Source of the DNA: Streptomyces sedi
GTDB lineage: Bacteria > Actinomycetota > Actinomycetes > Streptomycetales > Streptomycetaceae
Assembly (NCBI RefSeq): GCF_006335015.1
Contig: NZ_VDGT01000008.1
Span: 124,001-188,000, forward strand
DNA: 64,000 nucleotides
Direction: 5' to 3'
Part shown: positions 25,630 through 35,148 of the stretch, in pieces
How positions within the stretch are numbered: position 1 is the stretch's first letter
Layout: each line of letters starts with the position of its first letter
Notes under the pieces: model-generated
The model's input: the letters and a program-made list of their open reading frames with translations, nothing else
Database searches by the model: none
Told to the model about the DNA's origin: nothing
Translations under genes and position numbers: made by a program

Positions 25630-28600
25630 GTGTTCGATCAGCTGATCGGTCGGGAGCACGCTTCCGGGTTGCTCGGGGCCGAGGTGGCCAGGACGGCGGC
25701 CAGCCACGGCGGGCTGGTGCTGGTCGCGGGGGAGCCGGGCATCGGCAAGACCGCGCTGGTCACGGACGTGGCGCGGGAGGCGGGCGGGCACGGGTTCCTG
25801 GTGTTGGGCGGTTCCTGCTGGGACGCGGAGAACGCCCCGGGCTACTGGCCGTGGACGCAGGTGCTGCGTGCGTTGCGTCGGCTGGTGGACGGGGAGGAGT
25901 GGGCGGAGTTGGAACGCGCCTCGGCGCACGCCCTGGGCGCGCTTCTCGCCGACCCGCGCCCCGACGACGCCGCCGACCGCGACGACTTCGCGCTCTTCGA
26001 CGCGGTGACCACCGCGCTGGTCACCGCGTCCCAGCGGCGCCCGCTGATGGTGGTCGTCGACGACCTGCACTGGGCGGATGCCGCCTCGTTGCGGCTGCTC
26101 CGGTTCGCTGCCCAACACACCTGGTTTGAACGGGTGTTGCTCGTCGGCACCTACCGTGACGCCGAGGTGGAGCCGGGTTCGGAGGGCGACGCGGGCCATC
26201 CGCTGCGGGAGGCGATGCTGCCGCTGCTGGCCAGGGCCACCACCGTGGCGCTTGAGGGGCTCGACGAGGCGGGGGTCGGCGACCTGATCGCCCGCACGGT
26301 GGGCCGGCGGGCCGAGCCGGCGCTGGTCGCCGAGGCGCACCGACGCACCGGCGGCAACCCGTTCTTCGTCGAGCAGACCGCCAGGCTCTGGCAGGGCGGC
26401 GGCGCGGTCGACACGGTCCCGCCCGGCGTGCGCGACGTGGTGCGCCGGCGGGTGGCGCTGCTGTCGCCCGAGGTGGCGGAGCTGTTGCGGCAGGCGGCCG
26501 TGCTGGGGCGGGAGTTCCACCGGCAGGTGCTGGCCGCCGCGTTGGGCACCCCGCCGGCCCGCGCGGAGCGGCTGCTGGGGCAGGCGGTGGCGGCCAGGCT
26601 GGTGGTTCCGCGCGCGGACGGCGGGTTCGCGTTCGGGCACGACCTGGTGCGCGAGACGCTGTACGCCGCGCTGGACGAGCCGGGGGCGCGTCGGCGGCAC
26701 GCCGCCGTGGTCCGCGCGCTCGACCGGCGCCCGGCGCTCGCCGACCGGGTGCCGCCGGCCGACCTGGCGCGCCACGCGCACCTCGCCGGCGACGAGGTCG
26801 CGCCGGCGCGCGCCCTCGCGCTGCTGCGCGCCGCCGCGGCCGACGCCAGCAGGAGGCTGGCGTTCGACGAGGCCGAGGGCCATCTGCGGCGCGCCCACGA
26901 GCTGGCGGCCGGCGTCGATCCGCACCGGCGGGTGCTGCTCGGCCTCGAACTGGCCGAGGAGTTGGCCGGCCGCGCGGAGTGGGAGGGCGCCCGGCCCTAT
27001 GTGGAGCGGGCGTTGGCCGAGGCGGCGGAGCTGGCCGATCCGATGCTCTCGGCGCGGGTGGCGCTGACCCTGCACCAGTCGCGGGTCGCGCGGCACGGAC
27101 TGGCCAGGGCCGCGTTGCCGGGGCTGTTGGCCGAGGCGCACCGGGGGCTGCTGCCGGTCGCGCCCGAGGGCCCGCCCGAACCGCCGGCCGACCCGGCGGC
27201 CGTGGACCGTCTCGCCGGGGAGCTGGCCGTGCGGGTCTCCGTCCTGGGCCGGCGCGGCCAGGACGACGACGCGTTGGCCTTCGGGCTCTCCGCCCGCCAC
27301 GCCGCGATCTGGGGTCCCGGCTCGGCGGCCGAACGCGCCGTGCTGAACGAGGAGTTGATCGTGCTGTCCCGCCGCACCGGGGACGCCGACGCGGAGCACT
27401 TCGCGATGGCGCTGCGCTGGGTGGCGCTGGTCGAGCTGGGGGACCCGGGGTATCTCGGGCAGCTGCGGGAGTTCACGATGCTGGCGGAACGGCACGACCG
27501 GCCGCGGTTCGCGCTCTCCGCACTCGTGGACCGCGCGGTGATCGCCTTGTTGCACGGCGCGTTCGAGGAATCGGCGCGTCTTCAGGCCGAGGCGACGGCG
27601 TCGCTGCGGGAGCGCCAGGACCGCTGGTACCACCGGTACGCGCTCCAGCTGACCTGGTCGCGGCTGCTGCTCCAGGGCCGGCTGGACGAGGTGGACACGG
27701 TGCTGGCGGGGATGGCGGAGGTCGGCTACCGCTATCCGGAGCTGCTGGAGGGGATCACCGCGGTGCACCGGGGCGATCTCGACACGGTGCGCCGGTCGTT
27801 GGCCACCGCCGGCGAGGGGGAGCGCTATCCCCGGCACGTCTGGGCGCTGTGGCTGCGGATGCGCGCCCAGTGCGCCGCCGCGCTGGGCGATCCGGAGCGG
27901 TGCCGGGCGGCGGTCGCCGCGTTGACGCCGCTGGCCGACCAGTGGGGCGTCTCGTTCTACGGCTTCGACGTGAGCGGGCCGTTCGCGCTGTGGCTGGGGG
28001 AGTTGGCGGCGGCGCTGGGCGACTGGCCGGAGGCCGTGGAGTGGTGCGCCGCCGCCGCTTCGTCCGCCGACCGGATGCGGGCGGAGCCCTGGGCCGTCGA
28101 GGCGAGGCTGCGGCAGGCCGAGGCGGTGCTGGCCGTCGGCGGGCCCGAGGCGCCGGAGGAGGCCGAGGCGCTGCTGCGCCGGGTGGGCGAGGCCGCGGGG
28201 CGGCTGGGGATGCGGGGGATCGACGCTCGGGTGGCGGCCGTGCGGGAGGGCCGCGCGCGGCGGGTGGCGCGGGTGGAGGCCGAGTTCCGCAGGGAGGGCG
28301 CGGACGGCGCGGTGTGGACGCTGCGGTTCGCGGGGCGCACCGTGCGGATGCCGGACGCCAAGGGGCTGCGTGACCTGCGGGAGCTGCTGACCAGCCCGGG
28401 CGCCGACGTGCCGGCGACGCGGCTGCTGGACCCGGCGGGCTGCGCCGAGTTGGTGGCGGCCCGCTCCTTCGGCGGCGACCCGGTGCTGGACGACACGGCC
28501 AGGGCGGCGTACCGCCGTCGGCTGACGCAGCTGGACGCGGAGATCGACCGTGCCGACGCCGCGGACGACGACCTGGCTGCCGCCCGGCTGGACGCCGAAC

Positions 28601-28839
28601 GGACCGCGCTGGTCGAGGAGCTGCGCGCCGCCGCCGGCCTCGGCGGGCGCGCCAGGCGGCTGGGCGACGAGGCGGAACGGGCCCGGAAGACCGTCACCGC
28701 GCGGATCAGAGACACGCTGCGCCGGCTGGACGAGCGCCACCCCGAGCTGGCCGCGCATCTGCGGGCTTCCGTCACCACCGGCGCCACCTGCGGCTACCAC
28801 CCGGCGGACGGGGGCGGGCCGGTGGCCTGGCGGCTGTGA
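25630..28839 (+). CDS. Large AAA ATPase/TPR regulator-like protein (LuxR/LAL-related, without C-terminal LuxR domain)
   Basis: GTG 25630 has GGAAGG 5 bases upstream. The 1069-residue product starts with an AAA domain (GREH..., Walker A GEPGIGKT at 34-41, Walker B LMVVVDDLHWADA near 140-152, sensor GTYRD), followed by helical TPR-like repeats to about residue 870. The C-terminus has a winged-helix-like segment (about 895-930, MPDAKGLRDLRELL), a long coiled coil, and a conserved end (ARKTVTARIRDTLRRLDERHP ... GYHP). That tail is common in actinomycete ATP-binding regulators and replaces the LuxR helix-turn-helix of LAL proteins. Target genes are not evident. Confidence 0.85.
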   Translation: MFDQLIGREHASGLLGAEVARTAASHGGLVLVAGEPGIGKTALVTDVAREAGGHGFLVLGGSCWDAENAPGYWPWTQVLRALRRLVDGEEWAELERASAHALGALLADPRPDDAADRDDFALFDAVTTALVTASQRRPLMVVVDDLHWADAASLRLLRFAAQHTWFERVLLVGTYRDAEVEPGSEGDAGHPLREAMLPLLARATTVALEGLDEAGVGDLIARTVGRRAEPALVAEAHRRTGGNPFFVEQTARLWQGGGAVDTVPPGVRDVVRRRVALLSPEVAELLRQAAVLGREFHRQVLAAALGTPPARAERLLGQAVAARLVVPRADGGFAFGHDLVRETLYAALDEPGARRRHAAVVRALDRRPALADRVPPADLARHAHLAGDEVAPARALALLRAAAADASRRLAFDEAEGHLRRAHELAAGVDPHRRVLLGLELAEELAGRAEWEGARPYVERALAEAAELADPMLSARVALTLHQSRVARHGLARAALPGLLAEAHRGLLPVAPEGPPEPPADPAAVDRLAGELAVRVSVLGRRGQDDDALAFGLSARHAAIWGPGSAAERAVLNEELIVLSRRTGDADAEHFAMALRWVALVELGDPGYLGQLREFTMLAERHDRPRFALSALVDRAVIALLHGAFEESARLQAEATASLRERQDRWYHRYALQLTWSRLLLQGRLDEVDTVLAGMAEVGYRYPELLEGITAVHRGDLDTVRRSLATAGEGERYPRHVWALWLRMRAQCAAALGDPERCRAAVAALTPLADQWGVSFYGFDVSGPFALWLGELAAALGDWPEAVEWCAAAASSADRMRAEPWAVEARLRQAEAVLAVGGPEAPEEAEALLRRVGEAAGRLGMRGIDARVAAVREGRARRVARVEAEFRREGADGAVWTLRFAGRTVRMPDAKGLRDLRELLTSPGADVPATRLLDPAGCAELVAARSFGGDPVLDDTARAAYRRRLTQLDAEIDRADAADDDLAAARLDAERTALVEELRAAAGLGGRARRLGDEAERARKTVTARIRDTLRRLDERHPELAAHLRASVTTGATCGYHPADGGGPVAWRL

Positions 28840-28845
28840 CCGCCC

Positions 28846-28872
28846 GCGGCCCGCGCCCCCCGCGCGGGCCGC
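28846..28872. terminator. Bidirectional terminator
   Basis: GCGGCCCGCG and CGCGGGCCGC pair around a 7-base C-rich loop, 7 bases after the AAA regulator stop and 32 bases before the end of the convergent ABC permease gene. Confidence 0.7.
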
Positions 28873-28903
28873 ACGCGGCGCCGGAACTTCCCTCCGCGCG
28901 GGG

Positions 28904-29788
28904 CTACTTGCGGTTGTAGAGCCGCATGGTGAGGGTGCCGAAGACCGCTATCAGCACGCCGGCGGCGACGAAGACCCACAGGAGCTGGCCGGCCTCCACG
29001 TTCCCGTTCATCAGCCCGCGCACGGCCGCGACCAGCCGGGCCACCGGGTTGACGTCGACGAATCCCTGGAGCCAGCCGGGCATGGTGTCGGGGGAGACCA
29101 TGATGTTGCTCAGGAAGGTCGCCGGGAAGATCACCATCATGCTGATGCCCATCACGGACTTCTCCGAGCGCAGCAGCAGTCCGAACATGGTCCAGATCCA
29201 GGAGAAGGCGAACGAGAAGCCCACCAGCAGCAGGATCGCCAGCGTCACACCGACCGGTCCGCCGTCGGGGCGGTAGCCGAGGACCAGCCCCAGGGTGAGG
29301 ATCACGACCGAGGCGAGGGCGTAGCGGAGCATGTCGCCCAGCAGGTAACCGACCATCGCCGAGGGGCGCCACACCGGCAGGGTGCGGAAGCGGTCGAAGA
29401 CGCCCTTGGCGATGTCCGTGTTGACCGCGACGCCGGTGTACATGGTGGTCATCACCACGCTCATCACCATGATCCCCGGCAGCAGGAACTGGAGGTACTC
29501 GCTGGTCGAGCCGGCCAGCGCCCCGCCGAAGAGGTAGGTGAACATCAGCGTCATCATGACGGGGAAGACCGTGACGTCGAACAGCTGCTCGGGCACGTGC
29601 TTGATCTTCAGCATGGCTCGCCAGCCGAAGACCGTCGACGCGGTCAACGGGCTCGGCCTCGGGGGGCGTTCGGCCGGGGCGAGCACGGCGGCCAGGGTCG
29701 CGCGGTCCGGCTCGAAGCCGTCCGCGGCCTCCGCCGTGCCCGCCGCCCGCTCGGCGTCGGTCGTGGTGGTCTCCGCGGCGGTGCTCAT
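28904..29788 (-). CDS. ABC-2 type permease, DrrB family
   Basis: The 294-residue protein has a soluble Thr/Ala-rich N-terminus (about 55 residues), then six membrane helices of an ABC-2 exporter; [18 protein letters not shown] and [22 protein letters not shown] are DrrB-type landmarks. DrrAB systems export daunorubicin and other hydrophobic drugs. It starts at ATG 29788, overlapping the ATPase stop by four bases. No biosynthetic cluster is adjacent, so it is probably a general resistance exporter. Confidence 0.92.
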   Translation of the reverse strand: MSTAAETTTTDAERAAGTAEAADGFEPDRATLAAVLAPAERPPRPSPLTASTVFGWRAMLKIKHVPEQLFDVTVFPVMMTLMFTYLFGGALAGSTSEYLQFLLPGIMVMSVVMTTMYTGVAVNTDIAKGVFDRFRTLPVWRPSAMVGYLLGDMLRYALASVVILTLGLVLGYRPDGGPVGVTLAILLLVGFSFAFSWIWTMFGLLLRSEKSVMGISMMVIFPATFLSNIMVSPDTMPGWLQGFVDVNPVARLVAAVRGLMNGNVEAGQLLWVFVAAGVLIAVFGTLTMRLYNRK

Positions 29789-30840
29789 GCCACGGTCTCC
29801 TTCCGGTCTGCGGACCGCTCGCGGTCGCTGGTCTCGGTGGCCCCGGCCGGGTCGTCGGCCGAGCGTGCTGGCTGGGTGGGCTTGCCGGTGAGGGCGAGGA
29901 AGACCTCGTCCAGGCTGGGCTGGCCGAGCGAGAAGTCGTCGACGACGATCCCCGCCGCCGCCAGCTCGCCCAGCGCGGCGGCGGCCCGCTCGGCGGGCCC
30001 GCCTCCCGCGTCCGCCGGCACCCGCGCCGACAGCGAGACCGGGTCGGCGTCCAGCGCCACCTCGGTCCCCAGGCGGGTGGCCAGCACCTGGCGTGCCTTC
30101 TCCCTGTGGTCGGCCTCGCGCAGCCGGACCCGCACGGAGCCCGAGCCGACCGAGGACTTCAGCTGCCCCGGGGTGCCCTCGGCGATGACCCGCCCGGTGT
30201 CGATCACCGCGATCCGGCCGGCCAACTGGTCGGCCTCGTCCAGGTACTGCGTGGTCAGCAGCACCGTGGTGCCCTGCGCGACGACGGCCCGCACGATGTC
30301 CCACACCTGGTTGCGCGAACGGGGGTCGAGGCCCGTCGTCGGCTCGTCCAGGAAGAGCAGGTCCGGCGTGTTCAGGATGCTGGCCGCGATGTCCACCCGG
30401 CGGCGCATCCCGCCCGAGTAGTTCTTCACCTGCTTGTCAGCGGCGGCCGTCAGCCCGAACGCCTCCAGCAGCGCCGCCGCCCGCTCCCTGGCCGCCGGCT
30501 TCCGGTGGCCCAGCAGCCTGGCGAGGAGTATCAGGTTCTCCGCGCCGGTCAGGTCCTCGTCGACCGAGGCGTACTGCCCGGTCAGGCTCACCAGCGAACG
30601 CACCCGGTCCGCCTCGGTGAGCACGTCGTGGCCGAAGACCCTGGCCTCGCCGCCGTCCGGGCGCAGCAGCGTGGCCAGCATCCGCACGGTGGTGGTCTTG
30701 CCCGCGCCGTTCGGCCCGAGCACGCCGTAGACCGTGCCCGTGGGAACGGCCAGGTCCACGCCGTCGACGGCGCGCAGCTCTCCGAAGGTCTTGACGAGTC
30801 CCGATGTCTCGATCGCCAACTCGCCCCTGCGCTCACTCAT
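29785..30840 (-). CDS. ABC exporter ATP-binding protein, DrrA family
   Basis: A 351-residue ATPase with Walker [10 protein letters not shown] (about 44-52), signature YSGGMRRR (about 142-149, the DrrA form), Walker [17 protein letters not shown] (about 161-176), and the long DrrA C-terminal regulatory domain ending [12 protein letters not shown]. It powers the permease encoded downstream through an ATGA overlap. The 160-bp gap upstream to the FMN reductase gene holds its promoter, but no clear hexamers or operator were found. Confidence 0.94.
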   Translation of the reverse strand: MSERRGELAIETSGLVKTFGELRAVDGVDLAVPTGTVYGVLGPNGAGKTTTVRMLATLLRPDGGEARVFGHDVLTEADRVRSLVSLTGQYASVDEDLTGAENLILLARLLGHRKPAARERAAALLEAFGLTAAADKQVKNYSGGMRRRVDIAASILNTPDLLFLDEPTTGLDPRSRNQVWDIVRAVVAQGTTVLLTTQYLDEADQLAGRIAVIDTGRVIAEGTPGQLKSSVGSGSVRVRLREADHREKARQVLATRLGTEVALDADPVSLSARVPADAGGGPAERAAAALGELAAAGIVVDDFSLGQPSLDEVFLALTGKPTQPARSADDPAGATETSDRERSADRKETVA

Positions 30841-31003
30841 TCCAGTCCTCTCACGGATCGGGGGCGTGGAGCCCCGTGTCTCGGTGTCATCGCTGCGGTA
30901 GACCGCCGGGGTGAGCGGAACTCATCGCTCCCCCACGCATCGATTCGCATAAGTTTTCGATCGGGTGGCCCAGGGTAGGGGGCACCACTGACAACGGCCC
31001 CTC

Positions 31004-31615
31004 TCAGCTCACATAGGGGCGCCGCGCCTTCGCCTCCCGCAGGGCCAGCCCCCACCAGACCAGCTCCGCCAGCAGCCCGTCCGCCGCGCACTCCTGCTCG
31101 GGCCCGCCCAACGGGCCGTCCAGGTCGACGCTGACGGCGTTGCGGACCGTGACCGAGCGCAGCTCGTTGAAGACCAGCCGCAGCCCGGCCGCCGCGAGCA
31201 GGCCGCAGCCGCCGTGCCCGTAGGAGACGAACCCCACCGGCTTGGCGTGCCACTCGTCGTAGGCGTAGTCGACGGCCTGCTTCAGCGAGGCCGGATAGCC
31301 CCAGTTGTACTCCGGAGTGACCACGACGAACGCCTCCGCGCGGTCGATCGCCCCGGCGAACCTGCACATCTCCGCCGTCGGCTCCTCGGGAAACCGCGCG
31401 GGGAAGGCGTAGTCGACGAGGTCCACCGTCTCCACCCGCAGCCCCGCACGGCCGGCGGCCCGGGCGCGGAACCACTCACCCACGACCCCGCCCACCCGGC
31501 CCTCGCGGGTGCTGCCCAGCAGCACCGCGAGCCGCAGCGGCTCCGCCGTACCCTCCGTCGAGACCGCCACCGCCGTCCGCCTCCCCTCGTCCCGCTCGTT
31601 CTCCTCCACCCGCAC
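31004..31615 (-). CDS. NADPH-dependent FMN reductase family flavoprotein
   Basis: A 203-residue flavodoxin-fold protein. The FMN phosphate loop GSTREGRVG follows the first strand (about residues 34-42), and TPEYNWGYPASLKQAVDY (about 100-117) is the family signature that contacts the isoalloxazine ring. Members reduce FMN, quinones or azo compounds with NAD(P)H. The first about 25 residues are charged and poorly conserved, so the true start may be a later codon. It is separated from the upstream ClpC-like gene by a strong hairpin. Confidence 0.88.
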   Translation of the reverse strand: MRVEENERDEGRRTAVAVSTEGTAEPLRLAVLLGSTREGRVGGVVGEWFRARAAGRAGLRVETVDLVDYAFPARFPEEPTAEMCRFAGAIDRAEAFVVVTPEYNWGYPASLKQAVDYAYDEWHAKPVGFVSYGHGGCGLLAAAGLRLVFNELRSVTVRNAVSVDLDGPLGGPEQECAADGLLAELVWWGLALREAKARRPYVS

Positions 31616-31629
31616 CCACCAGGCGCGAG

Positions 31630-31660
31630 ACGGCCCGCCAGATCGGATCTGGCGGGCCGT
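31630..31660 (-). terminator. Terminator of the ClpC-like gene
   Basis: ACGGCCCGCCAGATC (31630-31644) and its exact complement (31646-31660) form a 15-bp stem with almost no spacer. It lies about 85 bases beyond the end of the AAA+ gene and just before the reductase start. Confidence 0.8.
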
Positions 31661-31744
31661 CCCCCTGCCCTGGCGGGCGGCGTCCGAACGGCGTCGGGCC
31701 GCCCCGCCCCGCGGCGGAACGGCCCGACGGCTCCTCCTCCCGGC

Positions 31745-34393
31745 CTACCCCTCCCCGTCGCCCCCTTCGCCGCCGGCGCCCTCCGCCCCGTGCCCGTCCC
31801 CGCCCCGCGTCGCGCGGAAGTCCAGCCGTCCGTCCGCGACGTCCACGGTCAGCGCGGTGTGCGGAATCAGCTCCCCGCGCAGCAGCCGGCGGGACAGCTC
31901 GTTGGTGACCTCGCGCTGGATGGTGCGCCGCAGCGGCCTGGCGCCGTACTCCGGCTGGTAGCCGCGCTCCGCCAGCCAGTCGACCGCGGCCGGGGTGAAC
32001 GTGACCGCGACGTCCTGCGCGTGCAGCCGGTGCCGGGTCTCGTTCAACATCAGGTCGGTCACCTCGCGCAGCTGGGCGCCGCTCAGCTGGCGGAAGATCA
32101 CGATCTCGTCGATCCGGTTCAGAAACTCCGGCCTGAAGTGCTCACGCAACGGCTTCAGCACCCGTTCCCTGCGCTCCTCGTCGCCCCCCTCCGCGTCACC
32201 GCGACCGAAACCGGCCCTCGGGCCTCGCGAACTGATCGCTTCGGAACCGAGATTGCTCGTCATCACGATCACCGTGTTGGTGAAGTTGATCCGCCGCCCC
32301 TGCGCGTCGGTCAGCCGGCCGTCGTCCAGCACCTGGAGCAGGATGTTGAACACGTCCGGGTGCGCCTTCTCCACCTCGTCGAGCAGCAGCAGCGAGTACG
32401 GGTCGCGGCGCACCGTCTCGGTCAGCTGGCCCGCCTCCTCGTGCCCGACATAGCCGGGCGGCGCCCCCACCAGCCGGCTGACCGTGTGCCGCTCCTGGTA
32501 CTCGCTCATGTCCAGCCGCACCATCCGCTCGTCGCTGCCGAAGAGCGCCTCCGCCAGCGCCCTGGCCAGCTCCGTCTTGCCGACCCCGGTCGGCCCGAGA
32601 AAGAGGAAGCTGCCGATCGGGCGGTCCCCGCTGGCCAGCCCCGCGCGGGAGCGCAGCACCGCGTCCGCCACCGCCGAGACCGCCTCGTCCTGACCGATCA
32701 CCCGCGCCTTCAGCCGGCCCTCCAGGCCCAGCAGCCGGTCCCGCTCCTCCTGGGTGAGGCTGCTCACCGGGATGCCGGTCCCCCGCGAGACCACGTCGGC
32801 GATGTCGTCCACCGTGACCTCGGCGATCCGGTCCCTGTCCTGCTGCCCGCGCCGGCCGCGCTCCTCGACGCGCCGCTCCAACTCCGCCAGCCGATCACGT
32901 AGTTCGCTGGCCCGTTCATAGTCCTCCGCGGCCACCGCCTGGTCCTTGTCGCGGCCCACCTGCTCCTGCTCCCGCTGGAGCGCCCGCACGTCGCCACTCG
33001 CCGTCGAGGCACGCATCCGCACCCGGGCGCCCGCCTGGTCGATCAGGTCGATCGCCTTGTCCGGTAGGAAACGGTCGGTGAGATAACGGTCGGAGAGCTG
33101 GACCGCCGCCAGCAGCGCCTCGTCGCTGTACCGCACCTGGTGGTGCGCCTCGTAGCGGTCCCGCAGCCCGCGCAGGATCGTCACCGCGTCCTCGGTCGTC
33201 GGCTCGGGCACCAGAATGGGCTGGAAACGGCGGGCCAGCGCCGCGTCCTTCTCGATGTACCGCCGGTGCTCCTCCAGCGTGGTGGCGCCGATGACATGCA
33301 CCTCGCCCCTGGCCAGCGCCGGTTTGAGGATGTTGGCGGCGTCCATCGAGCCGCCCTCGCCGCCCCCGCCGCCGGCGCCCACCACCGTGTGCAGCTCGTC
33401 GATGAAGACGATCACCCGGTCCGACTGGGCGCGGATCTCGTCGATCAGCCCCGTCAGCCGCTCCTCGAAGTCACCCCGGTAACGGGTGCCGGCGACCAGC
33501 GCGGAGAAGTTCAGCTGCACCACGCGCCGCCCCAGCAGCACGTCCGGCACGTCGCCCTCCGCCATCCGCTGCGCCAGCCCCTCCACGACCGCCGTCTTGC
33601 CGACGCCCGCCTCGCCGATCAGCACCGGGTTGTTCTTCCCGCGCCTGGCCAGCACCTCGACGGTCTGCTCGATCTCGGCCTCCCGGCCGATCACCGGGTC
33701 GATCTCGCCATCCCGAGCGAGTTCGGTCAGATCCCGTCCGTAACGGTCCAGGTTGGGCGTGCGCCCGCCCCCGGCGCCACCGTCGCGCCCGGCCGCACGC
33801 GCCCCGGCGCCCCGTTCGGCGTTCGCGCCGCCCTGCGCGCCGGGCGGCGGGCCCGCGGCCGAGGCCCCCGGATCGAACCTGACCGCGTCCAACGCGCGCC
33901 CCGCCGACGAGTCCTTGTTGGCCGCCAGCGCCAGCAGCAGATGCTCGGGCCCGATGTAACGCGCGCCCGAGGCCAGCGCCACCCGGTGCGCGTCCAACAG
34001 CGCCCGCTTGGCCGCCGGGCTCACCGAGATCGACGTGCGCGTCGGCCCCTCGCCCGCGTGGCTGTCGATCTCCTCGGCCAACGCGTCGGGGTCGGCGCCC
34101 GAACGCGCCACCATCGAACGCGTCGGCTCGGCGGCCAGCGCGGCCCGCAGCAGATGCTCGGTGTCCAGGTCGTCGCTGCCGTGCTCGGCCGCGTAGGAGG
34201 CCGCGCCGGACACCAGCTGCCACGCCGGCTCGCTCATCAACCGCAGAAAGTCGCGGTGCCCGCCGTCGCGGCGCGGGCCGGCCCCGCCGCCCCCGCCCCC
34301 GCCGGGCGGGACACCGCCGCCGCCGAAGAGACGCGCCAGATACTCCCCCAGCGGATCGCGGCCGAAGTCGTCAGGACCCAAGGGACTCGTCAT
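31745..34393 (-). CDS. ClpC-like AAA+ unfoldase (two ATPase domains)
   Basis: The start is ATG 34393 ([10 protein letters not shown]), giving 882 residues; the region upstream is repeat sequence. After a Gly-rich leader (about 15-45) come two Clp N-terminal repeats (about 50-185), AAA-1 with [13 protein letters not shown] and a Walker B ending [11 protein letters not shown], a short middle domain with a UVR-like motif ([15 protein letters not shown]), and AAA-2 with [11 protein letters not shown] and [10 protein letters not shown]. The short middle domain is ClpC-like, unlike the long coiled coil of ClpB. In AAA-2 a loop before HFRPEFLNR carries AGFG, where ClpP partners have L/I/V-G-F. It could feed a Clp protease or act alone; it differs from the housekeeping ClpC by its N-terminus. 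Confidence 0.87.
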   Translation of the reverse strand: MTSPLGPDDFGRDPLGEYLARLFGGGGVPPGGGGGGGAGPRRDGGHRDFLRLMSEPAWQLVSGAASYAAEHGSDDLDTEHLLRAALAAEPTRSMVARSGADPDALAEEIDSHAGEGPTRTSISVSPAAKRALLDAHRVALASGARYIGPEHLLLALAANKDSSAGRALDAVRFDPGASAAGPPPGAQGGANAERGAGARAAGRDGGAGGGRTPNLDRYGRDLTELARDGEIDPVIGREAEIEQTVEVLARRGKNNPVLIGEAGVGKTAVVEGLAQRMAEGDVPDVLLGRRVVQLNFSALVAGTRYRGDFEERLTGLIDEIRAQSDRVIVFIDELHTVVGAGGGGGEGGSMDAANILKPALARGEVHVIGATTLEEHRRYIEKDAALARRFQPILVPEPTTEDAVTILRGLRDRYEAHHQVRYSDEALLAAVQLSDRYLTDRFLPDKAIDLIDQAGARVRMRASTASGDVRALQREQEQVGRDKDQAVAAEDYERASELRDRLAELERRVEERGRRGQQDRDRIAEVTVDDIADVVSRGTGIPVSSLTQEERDRLLGLEGRLKARVIGQDEAVSAVADAVLRSRAGLASGDRPIGSFLFLGPTGVGKTELARALAEALFGSDERMVRLDMSEYQERHTVSRLVGAPPGYVGHEEAGQLTETVRRDPYSLLLLDEVEKAHPDVFNILLQVLDDGRLTDAQGRRINFTNTVIVMTSNLGSEAISSRGPRAGFGRGDAEGGDEERRERVLKPLREHFRPEFLNRIDEIVIFRQLSGAQLREVTDLMLNETRHRLHAQDVAVTFTPAAVDWLAERGYQPEYGARPLRRTIQREVTNELSRRLLRGELIPHTALTVDVADGRLDFRATRGGDGHGAEGAGGEGGDGEG

Positions 34394-34528
34394 CGCTGCC
34401 ACCCGTAGGCCGGCGCACCGGCCGAATCGCTCGCTGGAACAGTGCCAGCGCCGAGTTCCCCCAACCCGCCCGCCCCACACCCAGGGCCTCCCGGCGGGCC
34501 GTGGACGACGACGGTGCCGTAGCGGTCG

Positions 34529-34795
34529 CGGTGGGTGGTCGGCGTGAGCCCGGTCGGTGGGTTGCTCGACAGCGGTGCCGGGTGGCCTGGGAGGGGTGTC
34601 GTCCTCGCCCCGGTGTGTGGTTGCTCGCGCAGTTCCCCGCGCCCCTGGTCGGGGCTGGCGTGTGCGGATAGCCGCAGGTCAACGCTCGCCGGCGACGGGC
34701 TGAGGGGCGCGGGGAACTGCGCGGTGCATGGGTGGCGGGCCGCAGACGACCACGGCGAGGTACCACGACGGTGGGCGGTCGCCCGCAAAACCCCC
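34529..34795. repeat. Dispersed palindromic repeat, copy D
   Basis: GCGCAGTTCCCCGCGCCCC at 34627-34645 and its exact complement at 34704-34722 form a 19-bp stem with a 58-base loop that differs from the other copies. The right flank (34722-34795) is almost the same as in copy A near 6.2 kb. It fills the 408 bp between the ClpC-like start and the 3' end of the small Cys-rich gene; no other gene is visible there. Confidence 0.85.
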
Positions 34796-34801
34796 GGAGG
34801 G

Positions 34802-35008
34802 CTACGCGTGGGGCGGCGAGCAGGCGCTGCTCGACTGGCAGGAGTAGCCCCTGCCCTTGCAGTGCCAGCAACGGTGGGGGGCCACGACACCCTCCGCGTC
34901 ACCGTTGTTCGAGAGGTAGAACGTCTCCTTGACGTCCATCCGCTGACCGCCGCAGCCACGGCACTGCGGATGGGGGCCAGGGCATCTGAACTGCCATCTT
35001 CTGGTCAC
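34802..35008 (-). CDS. Small cysteine-rich, probably zinc-binding protein
   Basis: A GTG at 35008 gives 68 residues (MTRRWQFRCPGPHPQC...). The first part has CPGPHPQCRGC and the second HRCWHCKGRGYSC, two Cys clusters that could fold round one zinc as a rubredoxin-like knuckle. The even spacing of Cys pairs and non-biased composition argue for a real gene. GGAAGG lies 12 bases upstream. Function is unknown; a nucleic-acid-binding or structural role is a guess. Confidence 0.6.
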   Translation of the reverse strand: MTRRWQFRCPGPHPQCRGCGGQRMDVKETFYLSNNGDAEGVVAPHRCWHCKGRGYSCQSSSACSPPHA

Positions 35009-35148
35009 GACGGGGTGGCCTTCCGTATCGGTGGGGGCGATTCGGTGGGGCGATGCGGCGACGCGGGCCCGTGGGGGGCACCGCTCGCGTCGCTCCTACC
35101 CGCTCCCAAGGCGACGGATTCCTGTCCGTACTTCGTACGCTTGTGCAG

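Noticed and set aside
25588..28800. A minus-strand frame open for over 1000 codons opposite the AAA/TPR regulator, in frame with the DUF885 gene.
   Set aside because: It is rich in Arg, Gln, His and Pro without domains and mirrors the codon bias of the plus-strand gene; DUF885 family sequence begins only at ATG 25587.
33140..34408. Plus-strand frame of 422 codons opposite the ClpC-like gene.
   Set aside because: Biased Arg/His/Gln composition and no motif; the minus-strand AAA+ protein accounts for the sequence.
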